This document shows, in pieces, positions 1-8,066 of a stretch of 24,549 bases of DNA. The DNA comes from an uncultured Mollicutes bacterium. GTDB lineage: Bacteria > Bacillota_I > Bacilli_A > ML615J-28 > CAG-313. The first letter of the stretch is position 1. Every line of letters starts with the position of its first letter. The position numbers and the translations under genes are program-made. The DNA lies in assembly GCA_900538885.1 (NCBI GenBank), contig UQAI01000023.1, forward strand, positions 1-24,549, written 5' to 3'. Below the pieces are notes generated by a model. That model was not told the origin of the DNA, made no database searches, and worked only from the letters and a program-made list of their open reading frames with translations.

Positions 1-109
1 ATAATACCAATGTTTTATTACAGTCTATATTTTACCAATAATCATTTACATTACTATCATTTGTAGTGTACCTTGTATTAGGAATACTATTAAATGATAA
101 CTCTTTTTT
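1..109. other. AT-rich non-coding stretch at window edge
   Basis: No supported gene, RNA or terminator was seen here. It lies downstream of the small minus-strand gene. The only hairpin noticed (about 5 bp with a CCT loop) has no T-run. Confidence 0.4.
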
Positions 110-244
110 TTATGCTTTTTTCCTTCGTTCTTTAATTTGGAAGAAACATTCATTAAGTGGAAGTGTACAACTACCATTGTAGAAACAATCACCACATTTT
201 TCTCTCGTTTTACCTTTTGGTTTAATGTCTTCTTTTCTTTTCAT
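110..244 (-). CDS. Small four-cysteine protein (44 aa), function unknown
   Basis: A short frame with a strong ribosome site: AAGGGGG lies 6 nt before the ATG. The 44-residue product is very basic at both ends, with a central cluster C17-x2-C20, C26 and C33 followed by Phe residues. Four cysteines in this spacing suggest a small zinc or Fe-S binding knuckle; this is inference. It is divergent from the gene at 349, and a TATACT box at 266-271 could serve as its -10, with no good -35. I do not recognise the family. No signal peptide or membrane segment is seen. The gene is real in my judgement because of the ribosome site, the clustered cysteines and its fit between flanking signals. Confidence 0.62.
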   Translation of the reverse strand: MKRKEDIKPKGKTREKCGDCFYNGSCTLPLNECFFQIKERRKKA

Positions 245-303
245 ACTATACCCCCTTGTAGTAATAGTATAACCATAAATCTAAAAACTATACATTGATT
301 TTC

Positions 304-332
304 TTGCAAAAAAAAGATGATTATGTTAAAAT
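304..332 (+). promoter_or_regulatory. Promoter of the unknown-protein/DUF2779 operon
   Basis: TTGCAA at 304-309, a 17-nt spacer and TAAAAT at 327-332, with TG at 324-325 giving an extended -10. Predicted transcription start is near 339, so the leader before the ATG at 349 is only about 10 nt. Confidence 0.6.
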
Positions 333-339
333 TATAAAT

Positions 340-345
340 GGTGAT
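340..345 (+). promoter_or_regulatory. Ribosome binding site deciding the start at 349
   Basis: GGTGAT matches the 3' part of the canonical AGGAGGTGATC complement of 16S rRNA and sits 3 nt before ATG 349. The alternative TTG at 295 lies upstream of the promoter and has no ribosome site, so 349 is preferred. Confidence 0.55.
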
Positions 346-348
346 AAT

Positions 349-1158
349 ATGGAAGAACAAATAAATATTAATGAATTTGAATTAATAAAAGAAGAACTCC
401 TAATTAAGGATATGCACAAAGTAGTAATACTTGATAATGCATTATTTAACGATTTTGATAAAACGATAATACTTGATAAAATTAAACAGTTGGAAGTTGA
501 TTATATATATAACACGATTGCATATGGGATTAAAGTGGTCGAAAGTTGCGAAGAACTATTAAGTGAACAAGCTAAAAAATACGATAATGTAGTTAATAAA
601 CTACCATTAATCATACTTAAAGATAAACATTTAGATTTTATTTATCAACGTGAATTATCAAAAATCAAAACTGTAAATGATATTATGATGGAATTAATCA
701 GCCGTGAATTTAATGATGATAATAATCAATATATTATTTTAACTAAAAACACAACAAAAATAATTGATGAAATTATATATATATCGGTTAATAATTTCCT
801 TTTACTTGATGATATTCATAATATAGAAAGTAATCATCATGAAGAATATGCTGACGAAATGTCTGATATATATTTTAGCGATATCATTTACACATATTTG
901 GATATAATGAAAAAATTTAAAGGTGCACTATTAAAAGAAGATGAGAAAACGTATATAATTAGATTTAAAAAGTATCAATTTAAAGTTTTATTGATAGACT
1001 CATATGAAGAACTATACAATGAAGAAATTGAACTATCTAATTACGACTTAATAATTGAAGATACTCATACTACTTTGAGAGATAACAAATTATTACAAAA
1101 TCAAACGTTACTTGATATTTATCAAACAATTAAACCAGGTAAATACTTTAAGGAGTAA
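349..1158 (+). CDS. Unknown acidic protein (269 aa) upstream of DUF2779 nuclease
   Basis: I do not recognise this protein. It is acidic, rich in Asp, Glu, Ile and Asn, with no signal peptide, no membrane segment and no cysteine cluster. It looks like an alpha/beta cytoplasmic protein: the N-terminal region has repeated short hydrophobic strands (VVILDN, TIILD, LIILKD) and a similar pattern returns in the last 60 residues. The start was set at ATG 349 by the GGTGAT ribosome site; a frame extension to TTG 295 would overlap the promoter. The stop is 2 nt before the next ATG, and the ribosome site of the next gene lies in its last codons, so the two are almost certainly co-transcribed and translationally coupled. 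A role with the DUF2779 nuclease is inferred only from this. Confidence 0.8.
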   Translation: MEEQININEFELIKEELLIKDMHKVVILDNALFNDFDKTIILDKIKQLEVDYIYNTIAYGIKVVESCEELLSEQAKKYDNVVNKLPLIILKDKHLDFIYQRELSKIKTVNDIMMELISREFNDDNNQYIILTKNTTKIIDEIIYISVNNFLLLDDIHNIESNHHEEYADEMSDIYFSDIIYTYLDIMKKFKGALLKEDEKTYIIRFKKYQFKVLLIDSYEELYNEEIELSNYDLIIEDTHTTLRDNKLLQNQTLLDIYQTIKPGKYFKE

Positions 1159-1160
1159 AT

Positions 1161-3095
1161 ATGCGTATTTCTAAAACATTATTTAAGAACTTTATTCGAT
1201 GTGCCAATTTTCCATCTTTATATGATATGTATATTAATCGTGGCGCTCACAATGTGACAGAAATAGATGGTGAAAAAGTCTCAACCTTGGAAAATGATGT
1301 AAACCAAATGTCAGATACAACATTTACAGAACTTGACGATAAGAGTATGGAGATATTTACTTCAATGTTTGACGAAGAAACAGGGGTAGATTTAACTAAC
1401 GTTACAAGTGCACAACTACAAGCATTCGCAGAAACCTTTGTTGAAGTTGAACGATTAGCTATTAAACAAGCAAGTGAAATATTTAATCATGATATAAAAG
1501 CATCAACTATTACATCAGAACAACAATCATTTGAATTTACAGAAAATGATAACACATATTATTGTTATTTAGATGGTTATATGGAAGATGGAAACAGAAT
1601 AAATATATTTGAAGTAAAAGCTACAACAAGTAAAAAATATGATGAGTGTAACTTAACAATAAGAAAAAATAAGTTTGGCCCTGGGGGTAAATTTCCACTA
1701 TTTGTAAAAGATTCTAAGGGGATTATGCAATATGTAGGAGAAACATATCTTGGGCAAGAATTAGGCGGAAAACTTGTAACACCAAAAGATTTAGATGATA
1801 AGATAAAAAGATTAACTGATTTGTATTCACCACTTGGTAAATATATATATGATTTAGCTGTCGAGAGATATATTGTTGAACATAGTATCGATAATAAAGA
1901 AAAAGATATTCACTATTATTTAATAGTTCTTAATGCTGAATATATATATAATGGTTTAAAAGATGAAAAAGACCCAATATATGGGCCAGATGATAATGGT
2001 AATTTATTATTTAAAATTTATGATATGACATATATTACAAGTCTTATTCAAGAAAATATTGAGTTAAAAAAGAAAATGCTTGAATATGATCAAGACCATT
2101 TAACTGTAAATTATCATAGGTTTGGTACTCCTTGTGAGTATAAGAAAACTACAGCGTGTAAGTTTTTCCCAATATGTGCAAAACGTATTTTAAAAGATGG
2201 CTCAATACTAGAGTACATGCATAAAAATTATGCTTTTAAAAATGGAAATGGTGATATTATTACAATGTATGATTTAATTAATCAAGGAGTATATATGATA
2301 CCAGATGCTAGACCATATATAAATAGACTTGATAATATTACTCAACATGATTGTTATGTTAATAATACAACCTATATTGATTTAGAAAGAATTGGAAAAG
2401 CCTTAAACGCAATAACTTATCCAATATTTCATTTAGATTTTGAAAGTTATAATTCACCACTTCCTAGATTTAAAGGCGAAAACCCTTATATGCAGTCGCT
2501 ATTTCAGTATTCATTACATATAGAAGAAACTCCTGGTGTATGTGATATTGTTGAAAATCACACAGAGTATTTAGCTCCAGACCATGAGGATCATCGTGAA
2601 GATTTAATAAAAAAACTAATTCATGATATTGATTTATCAAATGGGGGAACTGTAATGGTATATAACCAAAACTTTGAAAAAACAAGACTCCATGAACTTG
2701 CTAGAATGTTTCCTAAATATGCGAAAGAATTAGATAATATTAATGATCATATCTTTGATTTGCTTGCGGTATTACATGGAGATAGAGCTTTATTTGATGA
2801 AATAACAACGAAAGAAGAAAGAGAAGAATACCAAAATAGACCCCCATTTACTTATTACAATAATAAAATGCATGGTTCTTTTTCGATAAAAAAGGTTTTA
2901 CCTATCTTTACTAATTTGTCATATAGCAATTTAATAGTCAAAAATGGTACTGAAGCTATCCTTACATATGGGCTTTTACCTACTTTAACACCTAAGGAAT
3001 ATGAAGAAAAATACCTTGCTTTAAGGGTATATTGTAGGCAAGATACATGGGCAATGGTTGAAATATTAAGAGGTTTAAGAAGAAGTTTTGAATAA
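1161..3095 (+). CDS. DUF2779-family protein: Cas4-like PD-(D/E)xK nuclease plus DEDDy exonuclease
   Basis: A 644-residue cytoplasmic protein with two nuclease-like halves. The N-terminal half has a PD-(D/E)xK core (D138, then E151-V-K153) and four cysteines placed as in Cas4/AddB Fe-S nucleases: C14 near the start and C325, C333, C339 after the core. The C-terminal half (about 420-644) is the DUF2779 domain and carries DEDD exonuclease motifs: Exo I D426-F-E428, an Exo II-like YNxxFE at 501-506, and Exo III Y624-x3-D628, the DEDDy form. Family knowledge suggests DNA or RNA processing; the substrate is unknown. The usual Exo II Asp is replaced by E506 or shifted, which could lower activity. 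AAGGAG at 1150-1155 supports the start. It follows an unknown gene in an operon. Confidence 0.85.
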   Translation: MRISKTLFKNFIRCANFPSLYDMYINRGAHNVTEIDGEKVSTLENDVNQMSDTTFTELDDKSMEIFTSMFDEETGVDLTNVTSAQLQAFAETFVEVERLAIKQASEIFNHDIKASTITSEQQSFEFTENDNTYYCYLDGYMEDGNRINIFEVKATTSKKYDECNLTIRKNKFGPGGKFPLFVKDSKGIMQYVGETYLGQELGGKLVTPKDLDDKIKRLTDLYSPLGKYIYDLAVERYIVEHSIDNKEKDIHYYLIVLNAEYIYNGLKDEKDPIYGPDDNGNLLFKIYDMTYITSLIQENIELKKKMLEYDQDHLTVNYHRFGTPCEYKKTTACKFFPICAKRILKDGSILEYMHKNYAFKNGNGDIITMYDLINQGVYMIPDARPYINRLDNITQHDCYVNNTTYIDLERIGKALNAITYPIFHLDFESYNSPLPRFKGENPYMQSLFQYSLHIEETPGVCDIVENHTEYLAPDHEDHREDLIKKLIHDIDLSNGGTVMVYNQNFEKTRLHELARMFPKYAKELDNINDHIFDLLAVLHGDRALFDEITTKEEREEYQNRPPFTYYNNKMHGSFSIKKVLPIFTNLSYSNLIVKNGTEAILTYGLLPTLTPKEYEEKYLALRVYCRQDTWAMVEILRGLRRSFE

Positions 3096-3131
3096 TAAAA
3101 GATGATAATTTTTAGTTATCATCTCTTTTTT
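3092..3131. terminator. Bidirectional terminator between DUF2779 gene and rimO
   Basis: Perfect 9-bp stem, AGATGATAA (3100-3108) with TTATCATCT (3116-3124), 7-nt loop, then C and six T (3126-3131) on the plus strand. The A-rich stretch at 3092-3099 gives a U-tract for the minus strand. The rimO stop codon lies in the loop and the right arm is rimO coding sequence. Confidence 0.75.
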
Positions 3132-4443
3132 CTTCGTCATTTCTTACTTCAACTACTACTCCTTCAAGGTCATAAATATCTGCTTTTGTGATTAAAACAT
3201 CGTAGAATTCACCAGGACTAAGAGGGGTGGAACTGTCAATATAAATGTATCCATCAACATCATCTGGGGCGTATGCATAGCTTCTAGAAAGGTATTTTTC
3301 TTTATTAAAATCATAGTTATCAACTAACACTTTATATACTTTCCCAATGGTCTGTTTGTTCTTTTCTTTAATGATCTTTGCTTGTAATTTCATAATTTTG
3401 TTGTATCGTTGCTTTGCGATTATTTCCGAAACTTCAGGTTTCATATCATATGCTTTTGTATCTTCTTCCTTAGAATATGTGAAAACCCCAAGGCGATCAA
3501 ACTTAATTTCTTTAACGAAATTATATAATTCATTAAAGTCTTCATCAGTTTCTGTTGGGAATCCTACAATTAGAGTACTACGGATAATAACATCAGGAAT
3601 GAATGATCGAAGCTTATTAATAATTTTTGTAATCATTTCTTTACTACCACGACGGTTCATTAATTTTAAAATGCGATTACTAGCATGTTGAATTGGTATG
3701 TCAAAATAAGGTACTAATTTTTCGTTATCTCTAAATTCTTCAAGTAATTCATCGGTTATTTCATCAGGATACAAATAAAGTACTCTAATCACCTTTAAAT
3801 CATCAAATTTAGAAAGTTCTTTAATTAACTTGACAAGACTTGTGCCATCATTTAAATCGGTACCATATCTAGTTGTATCTTGTGCAATTAAGGTTATTTC
3901 TTTAACACCACTATTTACTAGGATATTTGCTTCTGCGATTACATCATTAATTGGCCTACTTAAAAAAGGACCTCTTATTATAGGAATAGCACAGTATGCA
4001 CATTTATTATTACAACCATCTCCAATCCTTAAATAAGCACTATGAGGGAGAGTAGATACAACTCTATTTTTGTAGTCCATATGATATGAAGAATCACTAT
4101 TAGTTAATTGTCTAAATAATTTATCAATGTTTTTATAATCTCTAATTGGAAAATAAAAGTCAACTTCCGGTATACTTTCTTTTAAGTCATCTAAGTAACG
4201 CTCAACAAGGCATCCCATCGCAATTACTTTCTTGCCTTTTTTACCATAATCTGTAAGTTCTAAAATTGTATCAATTGCCTCTTTTTTTGCGGACTCGATA
4301 AAGCCACAAGTGTTGACAACTAAAATATCGGCTTCTTCCATATCGTTAGTTATCTCAATTCCATATTTTCTTGCTACACCTAAAAACATTTCGGTATCAA
4401 TTAAGTTCTTAGCACAGCCTAAAGAAATCATTCCAAGTTTCAT
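3112..4443 (-). CDS. rimO: Ribosomal protein uS12 methylthiotransferase RimO
   Basis: RimO uses radical SAM chemistry to add a methylthio group to an Asp of ribosomal protein S12. The 443-residue product has the full family layout. The N-terminal MTTase domain has Fe-S cysteines C10, C46 and C77. The radical SAM motif is C143-x3-C147-x2-C150. A C-terminal TRAM-like domain covers about 370-435. The opening GCAKN-x-I-D and the GDGCNNKC context match RimO rather than MiaB. Length is typical. AAGGAG lies 8 nt before the ATG. It is a single-gene unit, convergent with the DUF2779 gene and divergent from pduL. Confidence 0.96.
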   Translation of the reverse strand: MKLGMISLGCAKNLIDTEMFLGVARKYGIEITNDMEEADILVVNTCGFIESAKKEAIDTILELTDYGKKGKKVIAMGCLVERYLDDLKESIPEVDFYFPIRDYKNIDKLFRQLTNSDSSYHMDYKNRVVSTLPHSAYLRIGDGCNNKCAYCAIPIIRGPFLSRPINDVIAEANILVNSGVKEITLIAQDTTRYGTDLNDGTSLVKLIKELSKFDDLKVIRVLYLYPDEITDELLEEFRDNEKLVPYFDIPIQHASNRILKLMNRRGSKEMITKIINKLRSFIPDVIIRSTLIVGFPTETDEDFNELYNFVKEIKFDRLGVFTYSKEEDTKAYDMKPEVSEIIAKQRYNKIMKLQAKIIKEKNKQTIGKVYKVLVDNYDFNKEKYLSRSYAYAPDDVDGYIYIDSSTPLSPGEFYDVLITKADIYDLEGVVVEVRNDEEKRDDN

Positions 4444-4532
4444 ACTATATCTCCTTGTATAATATTATTAGTATTATTATACAATATTTAAAATACAAAT
4501 TCTTACAATAAACAATTATTTTTCCGTATTGG

Positions 4533-4561
4533 TGGAAATTAAAAAAAAGTTGTGATATAAT
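4533..4561 (+). promoter_or_regulatory. Promoter of pduL and probably the mnmG block
   Basis: TGGAAA (4533-4538), 17-nt spacer and TATAAT (4556-4561), with TG at 4553-4554 forming an extended -10. Predicted start is near 4568, before the ribosome site AGAGGT. No equally good promoter is seen between pduL and mnmG. Confidence 0.6.
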
Positions 4562-4587
4562 AAATAAGTAGAAAAGAGGTAATATAT

Positions 4588-5163
4588 ATGTCAAAACAAT
4601 TTATCGTAGAAACATCAGCTCGTCACATCCATTTAACTGAAAGTGATTTTAAAGTATTATTTGGTGATGATGCAAGCTTAACTATTAAAAAATATTTATC
4701 ACAACCAGGTCAATTTGCTAGTGAACAAAGAGTAACAGTAGTAGGCCCTAAAAAGGAGCTTGCTGGTGTATCTATTTTAGGTCCCTTCCGCAACGCTAGT
4801 CAAGTAGAATTAAGTGCAACAGATGCTCGTAGTATTGGCCTTCCAATTGCAATTCGTGAATCAGGAATGATTGAAGGTACTCCAGGATGTAAGGTAATAG
4901 GTCCAAAGGGCGAAATTGAACTTCCTTGTGGTGTTATTGTTGCGAAAAGACATATTCATGCAACACCAGAAGACGCAAAAGAACTTGGTGTACAAGATAA
5001 AGAAATTGTATCAGTAAAAGTGAATACTCCTGAGAGATCATTAATCTTTGGTGATGTTGTTGTAAGAGTAAGTGAAAAATTTGCCCTTGCAATGCATATT
5101 GATACAGATGAAAGTAATGCAGGAAATGTAGTTCCTGGAACAATGGGCGAAATAGTAAAATAA
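4588..5163 (+). CDS. pduL: Phosphate acyltransferase, PduL type (phosphotransacetylase)
   Basis: PduL-type enzymes interconvert acyl-CoA plus phosphate with acyl phosphate plus CoA; in fermenters this usually feeds acetate kinase for ATP. The 191-residue product has two related halves, each with the metal-site motif: SARHIH (H13, H15) and AKRHIH (H122, H124), plus the C-terminal MHIDTDE segment (H170) and the LGPFR and ARSIG motifs. There is no N-terminal extension of the kind that targets PduL into bacterial microcompartments, and no shell genes are near, so it is probably a free cytosolic Pta substitute. AGAGGT lies about 9 nt before the ATG. It is monocistronic or leads the following block by readthrough. 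Confidence 0.93.
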   Translation: MSKQFIVETSARHIHLTESDFKVLFGDDASLTIKKYLSQPGQFASEQRVTVVGPKKELAGVSILGPFRNASQVELSATDARSIGLPIAIRESGMIEGTPGCKVIGPKGEIELPCGVIVAKRHIHATPEDAKELGVQDKEIVSVKVNTPERSLIFGDVVVRVSEKFALAMHIDTDESNAGNVVPGTMGEIVK

Positions 5164-5167
5164 TAAT

Positions 5168-5193
5168 AATACCTCCAAAAAGGGAGGTATTTT
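5168..5193 (+). terminator. Hairpin after pduL, possibly a leaky terminator
   Basis: Perfect 9-bp stem AATACCTCC (5168-5176) with GGAGGTATT (5183-5191), 6-nt loop, followed by only four T before an A-run. The short T-run and the lack of a clear promoter before the next gene suggest partial readthrough into the mnmG block. Confidence 0.6.
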
Positions 5194-5220
5194 AAAAAAT
5201 AAAGAATAGAGGTAAAAAAT

Positions 5221-5448
5221 ATGCGTTGTCCAAAATGCCATAATGAGAATAAATATGATGCTCTTACTTGTGATTTTTGTATGGCCGAACTTCCAATGAC
5301 GGAAGAAAGAAAACAAGAAATAAAGAGAATGAAAAAACTTGAAAAGAAAACCAAAATGCATAATTCCATGACCAAACTAATAGGTCTTATTATTGGTTTT
5401 GTTATCATTGTGGCGATTGTTGTTATTGCATATTTGTTAAAAAAGTAA
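5221..5448 (+). CDS. Zinc-ribbon single-pass membrane protein (75 aa)
   Basis: The small protein starts with a zinc-ribbon-like pair, C3-x2-C6 and C17-x2-C20, followed by a highly charged Lys/Glu helix (about 27-48) and a C-terminal hydrophobic segment (about 51-72) ending in KK. This predicts a cytoplasmic zinc knuckle tethered to the membrane by a C-terminal anchor. The specific role is unknown; similar zinc-ribbon tail-anchored proteins are common in Bacillota. AGAGGT precedes the ATG by about 8 nt. The stop is 1 nt before mnmG, so it is the leading gene of the mnmG-rsmG-parA-mscS-DUF951 run, and mnmG translation probably depends on it. Confidence 0.8.
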   Translation: MRCPKCHNENKYDALTCDFCMAELPMTEERKQEIKRMKKLEKKTKMHNSMTKLIGLIIGFVIIVAIVVIAYLLKK

Positions 5449-5449
5449 T

Positions 5450-7372
5450 ATGGCTAGAATATATAAAGAAGAATTAATAGAAAAAAATAACTACTACGAT
5501 GTTATCGTTGTAGGTGGTGGTCATGCGGGAATTGAAGCGAGCCTCGCTCCTGCACGTTTAGGCCTTAATACCTTAATGATTTGTGGTAATATCAAAAAAA
5601 TAGGAAACATGCCTTGTAACCCATCAATAGGTGGACCTGCCAAAGGAATTCTAGTTCGTGAAATTGATGCATTGGGCGGCCAAATGGCTAAGACTGCTGA
5701 TGAAACTTGTTTACAAGTAAAAATGTTGAATCTATCAAAAGGTCCGGCTGTTAGAGCTTTAAGAGTTCAATCTGATAAACTTGCTTATGTATCGCGTATG
5801 CAAGAGATTTGTTTAAATGAACCAAATCTTGATATATATGAAGCTTTGGTAGATAAATTAATAACAAGTGAAAACACTATTCAAGGAGTAGTACTTGAAG
5901 ATGGTACTAAAATATATGGTAAAAGAGTAATTATTACAACTGGTACTTACCTTTCTTCTAGGGTATTGTGTGGTAAAAACACCACTCCATCAGGACCAGA
6001 TGGGGAAGCAACCAACTATGGTCTTTCGGGCTCATTAAAGGAATTAGGTTTTAAACTATTAAGATTAAAAACAGGAACCCCACCTCGTATATACACTGAC
6101 TCAATTAATTTTGAAGGTATGCAAGTAGAATTAGGTACGAACTTACCACTTAGTTTTAGTTATGAAACAGACCTTTCAAAAATGATACCTTTTGATAAAC
6201 AAATACCTTGTTATTTAATTTGGACAACACCTAAAACCCATGAAATAATACATGAACACTTGCATGAATCTAGTATGTATTCAGGAATTGTAAAAGGTAT
6301 CGGGCCAAGATATTGCCCATCAATTGAAGATAAAATAGTTAGATTTTCCGATAAAGAGCGTCATCAAATATTCCTAGAACCAGAGAGCCTAGAACTTGGA
6401 CAAACATATATTCAAGGGTTCTCAACTAGTATGCCACATGAAGTTCAAGAATTAATGGTTCGTTCTTTACCAGGATTTGAAAATGCAAGGTTTGCAAAAT
6501 ACGCATATGCGATTGAATATGATGCGATTGACCCACTTGAATTAAAAGCGACATTGGAAAGTAAGAAAGTTAAAGGACTATATTTTGGTGGCCAAGTAAA
6601 TGGAACAAGTGGATATGAGGAAGCCGCATGCCAGGGTTTAATGGCAGGTATTAATGCATCATGTAGTTTATTAGGTAAAGATGAACTTATTCTTAGAAGA
6701 GATGAAGCATATATTGGTGTATTAATTGATGATTTAATTACTAAAGGGGTAATAGATCCTTATAGAATGCTTACATCACGTGCCGAATTTAGATTACTTC
6801 TAAGACACGATAACGCTGATCAAAGATTAATAAAATATGGACACTATGTCGGTTTAATTAGTGATGAAAGATATAATCGATATTTAAACAAAATGGAATG
6901 CATTGAAAAGGAAAAAACTAGACTTAATGAAATTAGAATTACTCCAAAAGAAAGCATAAATAAATATTTAGAAAGTGTTAACTCGCCAATCTTAAAAGAT
7001 GGTATTAGTGCAGCCGAATTAATGAAACGCCCAGAAATTGATTACTTCAATATAGTTGAAATGTTAAACCTTGATAACCCTTTAAACTATGAACTAGGTG
7101 AACAGCTTAATATTGAAATTAAATATGCTGGTTATATTCAAAAATCATATAAAGATGCACAAAGAGTACACAAACTAGAAACAATGAGAATTCCTGAAGA
7201 TATGGATTATTCACAAATACATAATCTTGCGAGTGAAGCTAAAGAAAAACTAACTAGAATTAAACCACTTACGCTAGGGCAGGCTTCAAGAATTAGTGGA
7301 GTAAATCCAAGTGATATTGCGATTATATTAGTATATTTAGAATCAAAAGGAAGAACACATGGAAAAAAATAA
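5450..7372 (+). CDS. mnmG: tRNA uridine-5-carboxymethylaminomethyl modification enzyme MnmG (GidA)
   Basis: MnmG, with MnmE, uses FAD, glycine and methylenetetrahydrofolate to build cmnm5 on U34 of several tRNAs. The product has the N-terminal FAD-binding GGGHAG (22-27), the family signature around P55-C56-N57-PSIGGPAKG, the later GGQVNGTSGYEEA motif, and the C-terminal helical domain that docks MnmE and tRNA. Length (640 aa) is typical. The start is ATG 5450, 1 nt after the previous stop; no Shine-Dalgarno is visible, but no other in-frame ATG fits before the FAD motif, so termination-reinitiation is likely. The usual upstream partner mnmE is not in this window. It overlaps rsmG by 14 nt. 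Confidence 0.97.
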   Translation: MARIYKEELIEKNNYYDVIVVGGGHAGIEASLAPARLGLNTLMICGNIKKIGNMPCNPSIGGPAKGILVREIDALGGQMAKTADETCLQVKMLNLSKGPAVRALRVQSDKLAYVSRMQEICLNEPNLDIYEALVDKLITSENTIQGVVLEDGTKIYGKRVIITTGTYLSSRVLCGKNTTPSGPDGEATNYGLSGSLKELGFKLLRLKTGTPPRIYTDSINFEGMQVELGTNLPLSFSYETDLSKMIPFDKQIPCYLIWTTPKTHEIIHEHLHESSMYSGIVKGIGPRYCPSIEDKIVRFSDKERHQIFLEPESLELGQTYIQGFSTSMPHEVQELMVRSLPGFENARFAKYAYAIEYDAIDPLELKATLESKKVKGLYFGGQVNGTSGYEEAACQGLMAGINASCSLLGKDELILRRDEAYIGVLIDDLITKGVIDPYRMLTSRAEFRLLLRHDNADQRLIKYGHYVGLISDERYNRYLNKMECIEKEKTRLNEIRITPKESINKYLESVNSPILKDGISAAELMKRPEIDYFNIVEMLNLDNPLNYELGEQLNIEIKYAGYIQKSYKDAQRVHKLETMRIPEDMDYSQIHNLASEAKEKLTRIKPLTLGQASRISGVNPSDIAIILVYLESKGRTHGKK

Positions 7373-8054
7373 AATACTTTTAGATTCGTTTAGAACATTA
7401 TCTAGTGATATGTTAAGTCAATTAGAATTATATTGTGAGATTTTAAAAGAAGAATCAAAGAAAATGAACTTAACTTCCATATCTGAAACTAATGATATAT
7501 ATATAAAACATTTTTACGATAGTATGTTAATTTCTAAGGTAACTGATTTAAAAGAAAAAGAATTAGTAGATGTTGGTACAGGTGCGGGTTTTCCTGGTAT
7601 TGTTTTAAAAATTATGGAACCAACCCTAAAAGTTACATTGATTGAACCAACAACAAAACGATGCAATTTTTTAAATCTTGTGATAGATAAATTAAAATTA
7701 AAAGATATTGTTGTAGTAAATGACCGTGCAGAAAAATGCATTACTAAATATCGTGAAAAATTTGATATCGTTACCGCAAGAGCAGTAGCGAATCTTCCAA
7801 TTCTGTTAGAATTACTAACCCCCTTTTGTAAAGTAAATGGTTTAGTTATACCTATGAAAGGTAGTAATATTAACGAAGAATTAAATATATCAGCCAATGC
7901 GGTTAAAGTGTTAAACTTAAAACTTATAGATATATATCAATTTACATTACCTCTTGATAAAGGTATGAGAAACATTGCTAAATTTCAAAAACAAAAAAAG
8001 ACTCTAGATATATATCCTAGAGAATATGCAAAAATATTAAAAAAACCATTATAG
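7359..8054 (+). CDS. rsmG: 16S rRNA (guanine-527-N7)-methyltransferase RsmG (GidB)
   Basis: RsmG methylates N7 of G527 in 16S rRNA using SAM. The 231-residue protein carries the SAM-binding glycine motif DVGTGAGFPGI (about 71-81), the following IEP acidic loop, and the FDIVTARAVANL motif typical of the family. Length is normal. The start lies 14 nt inside mnmG, preceded by AAGGAAG, which agrees with the usual MnmG-RsmG coupling. The next gene, parA, follows after 12 nt. Confidence 0.96.
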   Translation: MEKNKILLDSFRTLSSDMLSQLELYCEILKEESKKMNLTSISETNDIYIKHFYDSMLISKVTDLKEKELVDVGTGAGFPGIVLKIMEPTLKVTLIEPTTKRCNFLNLVIDKLKLKDIVVVNDRAEKCITKYREKFDIVTARAVANLPILLELLTPFCKVNGLVIPMKGSNINEELNISANAVKVLNLKLIDIYQFTLPLDKGMRNIAKFQKQKKTLDIYPREYAKILKKPL

Positions 8055-8066
8055 AAAGGGAAAAAT

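Noticed and set aside
295..348. TTG start at 295 extending the first operon gene by 18 codons
   Set aside because: It lies upstream of and across a good promoter (304-332) and has no ribosome site; ATG 349 has GGTGAT.
2470..2685. Minus-strand open frame inside the DUF2779 gene
   Set aside because: No ribosome site and no recognisable protein; it is antisense to a well-supported domain.
4934..5408. Several overlapping minus-strand frames across pduL and the zinc-ribbon gene
   Set aside because: They are low-complexity, Phe/Leu/Ser-rich shadows of real genes with no ribosome sites.
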